Below, piece after piece: positions 33,703 to 37,095 of a stretch of 37,095 nt of DNA. A program made the position numbers and the translations under genes. The stretch lies in NCBI GenBank assembly GCA_937931785.1, contig CALHAX010000076.1, forward strand, positions 1 to 37,095, given 5' to 3'. This DNA comes from an uncultured Hyphomicrobiaceae bacterium. GTDB taxonomy: Bacteria > Pseudomonadota > Alphaproteobacteria > Rhizobiales > CALHAX01. The notes beneath the pieces are model-generated. The model saw nothing but the letters and a program-made list of their open reading frames with translations, did no database searches and was not told the origin of the DNA. Each line of letters opens with the position of its first letter. Position 1 is the stretch's first letter.

Positions 33703-36700
33703 TTAACGCCCCCCAACGATCTTGGTTTCGACGTTGAGTGGAAGGTCGCCTGCCGTGCGTCGCCAGTTTTCATTTATGACACCGGTGATGTGCCGAAGTC
33801 GTTCCAGTGCAAGTTTCCGGTCATATGTCCGCGTGTGATAGGTGATCCTCAAAATGGAAGGCTCACCGGTGTTCATCTCGGAAACCAGTTTGCGGATACC
33901 CCGCAGCAGGCTCTTGTGAGGTTCAACGCTGTCCACCCGGAATGCTTTCGCGTTCAGGTCGACGCGAACCACACGGGAAATCGATGCACCAAAGTTCAGC
34001 TTGGTGATCTTGCCACGTGTCAAACGCACGACACGTGGATTTTCCGAAGTCATCCTGTAGCCACTTGGAAGTGTGCGCGTGTCAAGCTTGAGAATGAAGT
34101 TCGAACCAATCTTGGCATCCGGGATCGCGGCACACGGGACATGAAAACGACCATGCTTGTCAGTCGTGATCAAGAGGCCCTTGACCGATGCAACCCGCAC
34201 ACCTGGCAGCCCAGGCTCACCCTTGTTCTGATATCCATTCCTGTCCAGATCATCAAAGACCTTGCCAATCACCTCGCCACAATCGAACACATGCTCGATT
34301 TCGCGGCGAACAACGGCGCGGCCAATGCTGGATATTCTCCGTCCAGAGACCGGGTCCTCGATCCACGCCAGGTTAACAAACCGATCAGCCGTTGCCCCTG
34401 CACCAACACCGAGCAGGAACGTCACCGTGATCCGAGAGCCCGGAGCAAACGTCTGATTTGCCCACACGAGGCGTCGCCCAACCTGCGCTGGTTCCGTCGC
34501 AACACCATTCACGATCGCCGTACCAGGCCGGTAAGTGAAGCCTACTGGCAGGAAGTCCGTGATATTGACGTTCACCCGCGGAAAAACATCCGGATTGGCG
34601 ATCGTGATGGTATACGGGATGACATCGCCAATACGCGCAGTCGCACGCCCCGCAACCTTGCTTACAATCAGACCACCGCGTCCATTTGGTGAATTAAGTT
34701 CCACATCAGCTGTACCGTTGGCCTGAGGGATCGGACTGCCATCAAGAGGGGACGCTCCACCAGCCACCACAGTGTTTGTGAAGACGCCAGTACTGAGCAC
34801 AGGCGAGATGTCAACAACATACTCGAACGTTGCAGACTGGTTTGGATCAAGGTCGTAGCCGGAGCCGACCACATTCTGGTCACCAGCTCCATTGAACCCA
34901 CCATTCGGTGTGACGACGGCACCGCCCGTTACAGCAACTGTGGTGATGCTGACAACATTGTGACGACCTGCTCCAAACACCGAGTTCAGATCATCGGTCA
35001 AAATCACATTCCGGATCGGCACGTCACCAGTGTTCCGTACAGTAGCGTGATACGTCACACGACTATCACCATTCGGCTGCGTATCAGGACCAGCAGCAAC
35101 GCGTTTGTTGGTCGCAATTTGCGGTGGCGCGCAGAATTGCAGTGGAATGTTATTGTTGAACAGGCTTGGGTCGCCAGCCTCAATATCAAACTCGTTGAAG
35201 AACGGGTTGCCACCAGCAGTGAAGTCGGAGAGCTGTCCAGTATTCTGAATTTGTCCTCCACCAAGAACAGCAGGGTCTGTCGGCAGGAACGTTGTCAGGT
35301 CAAGAGCCGAACCAGCTGTACGCGTAGTGCTCGCAATACCTGTTGAAGGCAAAACATAACTCAGTGTGTAACGCCCAGGTGCGGAGACAAAGAACTGATA
35401 GTCCCCCTGTGCTCCATCCCGAACAATAGTGATGTTGCTGCTTGTCCCGATACCTGTCTGGGTTCCAAGCGGTCCTGTAACAGAGATCTGTCCACCCGTG
35501 AGGATTCGACCGTTTTCCTGGCAGTAGAAGTAACCTGTAGGATCATAATCATCCCGATCACTCACTCCGTCTCCATCACGATCCACAGTGTCGGATTCAT
35601 TGGTATCTGGCGCACCATCCTGATCCTGATCCTGTACAGGATCGGGGGTTGGGTTGGTATCGTTCGGATCTCCTGGTGTCACAACAGGAGCATCAGACTG
35701 AACGGGAACGGGTGTCTGATCTGACCGACCAAACGCCGTATTGCCCTGGCCCTCTGGCGCGTATCCAGAACTGAAGTTCACCCGAAGAGTGATCGTTATC
35801 GTACCGACTTGTGCTGGAGAAAGCGTAGCAGCACCGCTGATCAACTCATTTGAACCCGTTCCATTATAGCTCCCATCCACAGCTCCACCGGTAAACCCGG
35901 CAAGCGTCACTGTCGGTGTGCCAACAACGATTCCCGGTGTCAGCGCGGCAGCGAGATCATCTGATACGCGAACATTAGTCTGCGTTACGTTGCCAGTGTT
36001 CTCAACATCAATCCGATAAACGAGATCGTAGATATAAGGGAATTGCTGCGTGACGGAGACAAGTTCCTTGTCAAGGTCAAGCTCGGGCGCACCAATCAAT
36101 GGCGTTGCCGTTGGATCATCATTACCAGCGGTTGGTGATGTGTCATCCGATCGGTCTGTGATGGCCGGACCTGCAGGCGGTGTGCCCGTGGCCGCCGCTT
36201 GGTTTGAGACGCCACCACCATCTATATCAGCCTGATCGATGGTGTAAGTCGCTTCAAACACAACCGTGTCTGATCCGACGCGCAAATCTATAATGGATGG
36301 ATTGCCGCCAACGTTGCTTCCACCCGAAACGTAAGTCGGAGTAGGCAGTCCACCTGTGCCCGTGAAGTCGACCGCGCTTTCAGAGACACCAATATCAGTC
36401 AGCGTAACGTTGCCGGTGTTCGATACCGTATACGTGTAGGTAATCGTATCGCCAACACCAAGCCGCCCATCAGGACCAAGGTTGACGTTCGACGTTTTGA
36501 CGAGCCCGATACCAGGAGTGCGCACCAATGTAGTGCTTGTAGGATCGTCCGCCCCAACGATCGTGCTGGTATCATCCGACAGATCAGTCACGGACGCGCC
36601 CGTGATTGGGGATCCGGTCGCCGTAGCCTGGTTCAGCACACCACCGTTGTCGATGTCATCCTGTGTGACCATATAGTTCGCTGTGAACACGATCGTACCT

Positions 36701-37095
36701 GCACCCACCGCAAGGTCCGCAGCGTCAGCATCTCCGTCAAGATCCGCCCCACCTGAAACATAGATCGGAGCAGGGAGTGTGCCGGAGCCAGTAAATGTGA
36801 TGGCCGACTCAGTCACAGCCACATCGTTCAACGTCACGTTGCCTTCGTTACTTGCTGTATAGGTGTAGGTAATAATGTCCCCAGCGTTGAGCGCCCCGTC
36901 AGGCCCCATATCGATCACGGACGTCTTGACCAGTGCTATGCGAGGCGTTCCGACCAGTGCTGTTGTTGTCGGGTCATCCTGTCCGGCAACTGTTGAGCTT
37001 TCGTCCGAGTTGTCTGTTACGGGGGCACCGTTGCGTGGTGTGCCTGTGCTCGTGGCCCGGTTTGTCACACCGCCGTTGTCAATATCCGCCTGCGT
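33703..37095 (-). CDS. Giant repeat surface protein: DUF11-like, SdrD-like and OmpA-like modules (5' end outside window)
   Basis: The frame is open to the right edge (the first codons there read [12 protein letters not shown]), so this is the C-terminal 1130 residues. Modules from N to C: at least two and a half repeats of about 142 residues (each with LVKTS-x5-GPDG, TYTYT-x-SNxGNVTL, VSGG and DNGGVxNQA), and a related DUF11-like domain ([10 protein letters not shown]). An Asp-rich Ca-binding-like linker ([14 protein letters not shown], 35540-35690), two more DUF11-like domains and an SdrD/CNA-B-like module ([19 protein letters not shown], near 34200) come next. The last segment of about 90 residues resembles an OmpA-like fold. 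Such proteins are surface stalks or adhesins. The downstream barrel gene follows after 3 bp. Confidence 0.8.
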   Translation of the reverse strand, partial: TQADIDNGGVTNRATSTGTPRNGAPVTDNSDESSTVAGQDDPTTTALVGTPRIALVKTSVIDMGPDGALNAGDIITYTYTASNEGNVTLNDVAVTESAITFTGSGTLPAPIYVSGGADLDGDADAADLAVGAGTIVFTANYMVTQDDIDNGGVLNQATATGSPITGASVTDLSDDTSTIVGADDPTSTTLVRTPGIGLVKTSNVNLGPDGRLGVGDTITYTYTVSNTGNVTLTDIGVSESAVDFTGTGGLPTPTYVSGGSNVGGNPSIIDLRVGSDTVVFEATYTIDQADIDGGGVSNQAAATGTPPAGPAITDRSDDTSPTAGNDDPTATPLIGAPELDLDKELVSVTQQFPYIYDLVYRIDVENTGNVTQTNVRVSDDLAAALTPGIVVGTPTVTLAGFTGGAVDGSYNGTGSNELISGAATLSPAQVGTITITLRVNFSSGYAPEGQGNTAFGRSDQTPVPVQSDAPVVTPGDPNDTNPTPDPVQDQDQDGAPDTNESDTVDRDGDGVSDRDDYDPTGYFYCQENGRILTGGQISVTGPLGTQTGIGTSSNITIVRDGAQGDYQFFVSAPGRYTLSYVLPSTGIASTTRTAGSALDLTTFLPTDPAVLGGGQIQNTGQLSDFTAGGNPFFNEFDIEAGDPSLFNNNIPLQFCAPPQIATNKRVAAGPDTQPNGDSRVTYHATVRNTGDVPIRNVILTDDLNSVFGAGRHNVVSITTVAVTGGAVVTPNGGFNGAGDQNVVGSGYDLDPNQSATFEYVVDISPVLSTGVFTNTVVAGGASPLDGSPIPQANGTADVELNSPNGRGGLIVSKVAGRATARIGDVIPYTITIANPDVFPRVNVNITDFLPVGFTYRPGTAIVNGVATEPAQVGRRLVWANQTFAPGSRITVTFLLGVGAGATADRFVNLAWIEDPVSGRRISSIGRAVVRREIEHVFDCGEVIGKVFDDLDRNGYQNKGEPGLPGVRVASVKGLLITTDKHGRFHVPCAAIPDAKIGSNFILKLDTRTLPSGYRMTSENPRVVRLTRGKITKLNFGASISRVVRVDLNAKAFRVDSVEPHKSLLRGIRKLVSEMNTGEPSILRITYHTRTYDRKLALERLRHITGVINENWRRTAGDLPLNVETKIVGGR

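Noticed and set aside
33790-34692. Open frame of 300 codons on the plus strand within the repeat-protein gene
   Set aside because: The minus-strand gene has clear modules here, while the plus frame has shadow-like composition.

Overview
The window looks like a chromosomal segment of an alphaproteobacterium, probably a free-living or marine heterotroph. The evidence is moderate-to-high GC coding sequence, a Caulobacter-type cpa/tad pilus locus, a CoA-dependent methylmalonate-semialdehyde dehydrogenase, an M17/NlpC-P60 gene pair, and CtrA-like motifs upstream of pilus genes. I cannot name the genus. No rRNA, tRNA, CRISPR array, intact insertion sequence or prophage was seen.

Region 1 (1-13.5 kb) is housekeeping and general metabolism. 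It holds the tail of an unrecognised gene with an Arg-rich C-terminus, lepA (EF4), an XRE-type regulator, a small ORF before a GMC/cholesterol-oxidase-like flavoprotein, a glutathione S-transferase with an M24 (creatinase/Xaa-Pro peptidase-like) protein, a two-TM PH-like membrane protein, an FKBP prolyl isomerase and mmsA. A likely transcription unit EamA transporter - VOC metalloprotein - rimO follows, then a YdjM-like membrane protein.

Region 2 (13.5-27.5 kb) is a nearly complete Flp/Tad type IVc pilus system. Leftward are two TadE-like minor pilins and a stand-alone pilus/secretin N-domain protein. Rightward are the Flp pilin with its own terminator, the prepilin peptidase cpaA, and the machinery operon cpaB-cpaC-cpaD-cpaE-cpaF-tadB-tadC, which ends in a strong terminator. 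The TPR lipoprotein tadD lies about 1.2 kb further on, pointing left. That gap holds a candidate 39-aa membrane peptide and a MITE-like palindromic repeat present in one whole and one half copy. The upstream regions of flp, cpaB and tadD each carry one TTAA-N7-TTAAC-like site with a single mismatch, which suggests common control by a CtrA-type regulator.

Region 3 (27.7-30.0 kb) is a pair of peptidases, an M17 leucyl-aminopeptidase and an SH3/NlpC-P60 cysteine peptidase. Both are probably involved in murein-peptide turnover.

Region 4 (30.07-37.1 kb, running off the right edge) is the least explained part. It is a tightly coupled leftward operon of a very large repeat-built surface protein (tandem DUF11/DUF7507-like Ig modules, an Asp-rich Ca-binding linker, an SdrD/CNA-B-like module and a weak OmpA-like C-terminus) and a 1210-residue exported protein with Ig-like N-terminal modules and a long predicted outer-membrane beta-barrel. 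The two stop/start sites are 3 bp apart. I infer that they form one cell-surface apparatus, such as a stalk or adhesin plus its outer-membrane anchor, and this is the best candidate here for an undescribed system.
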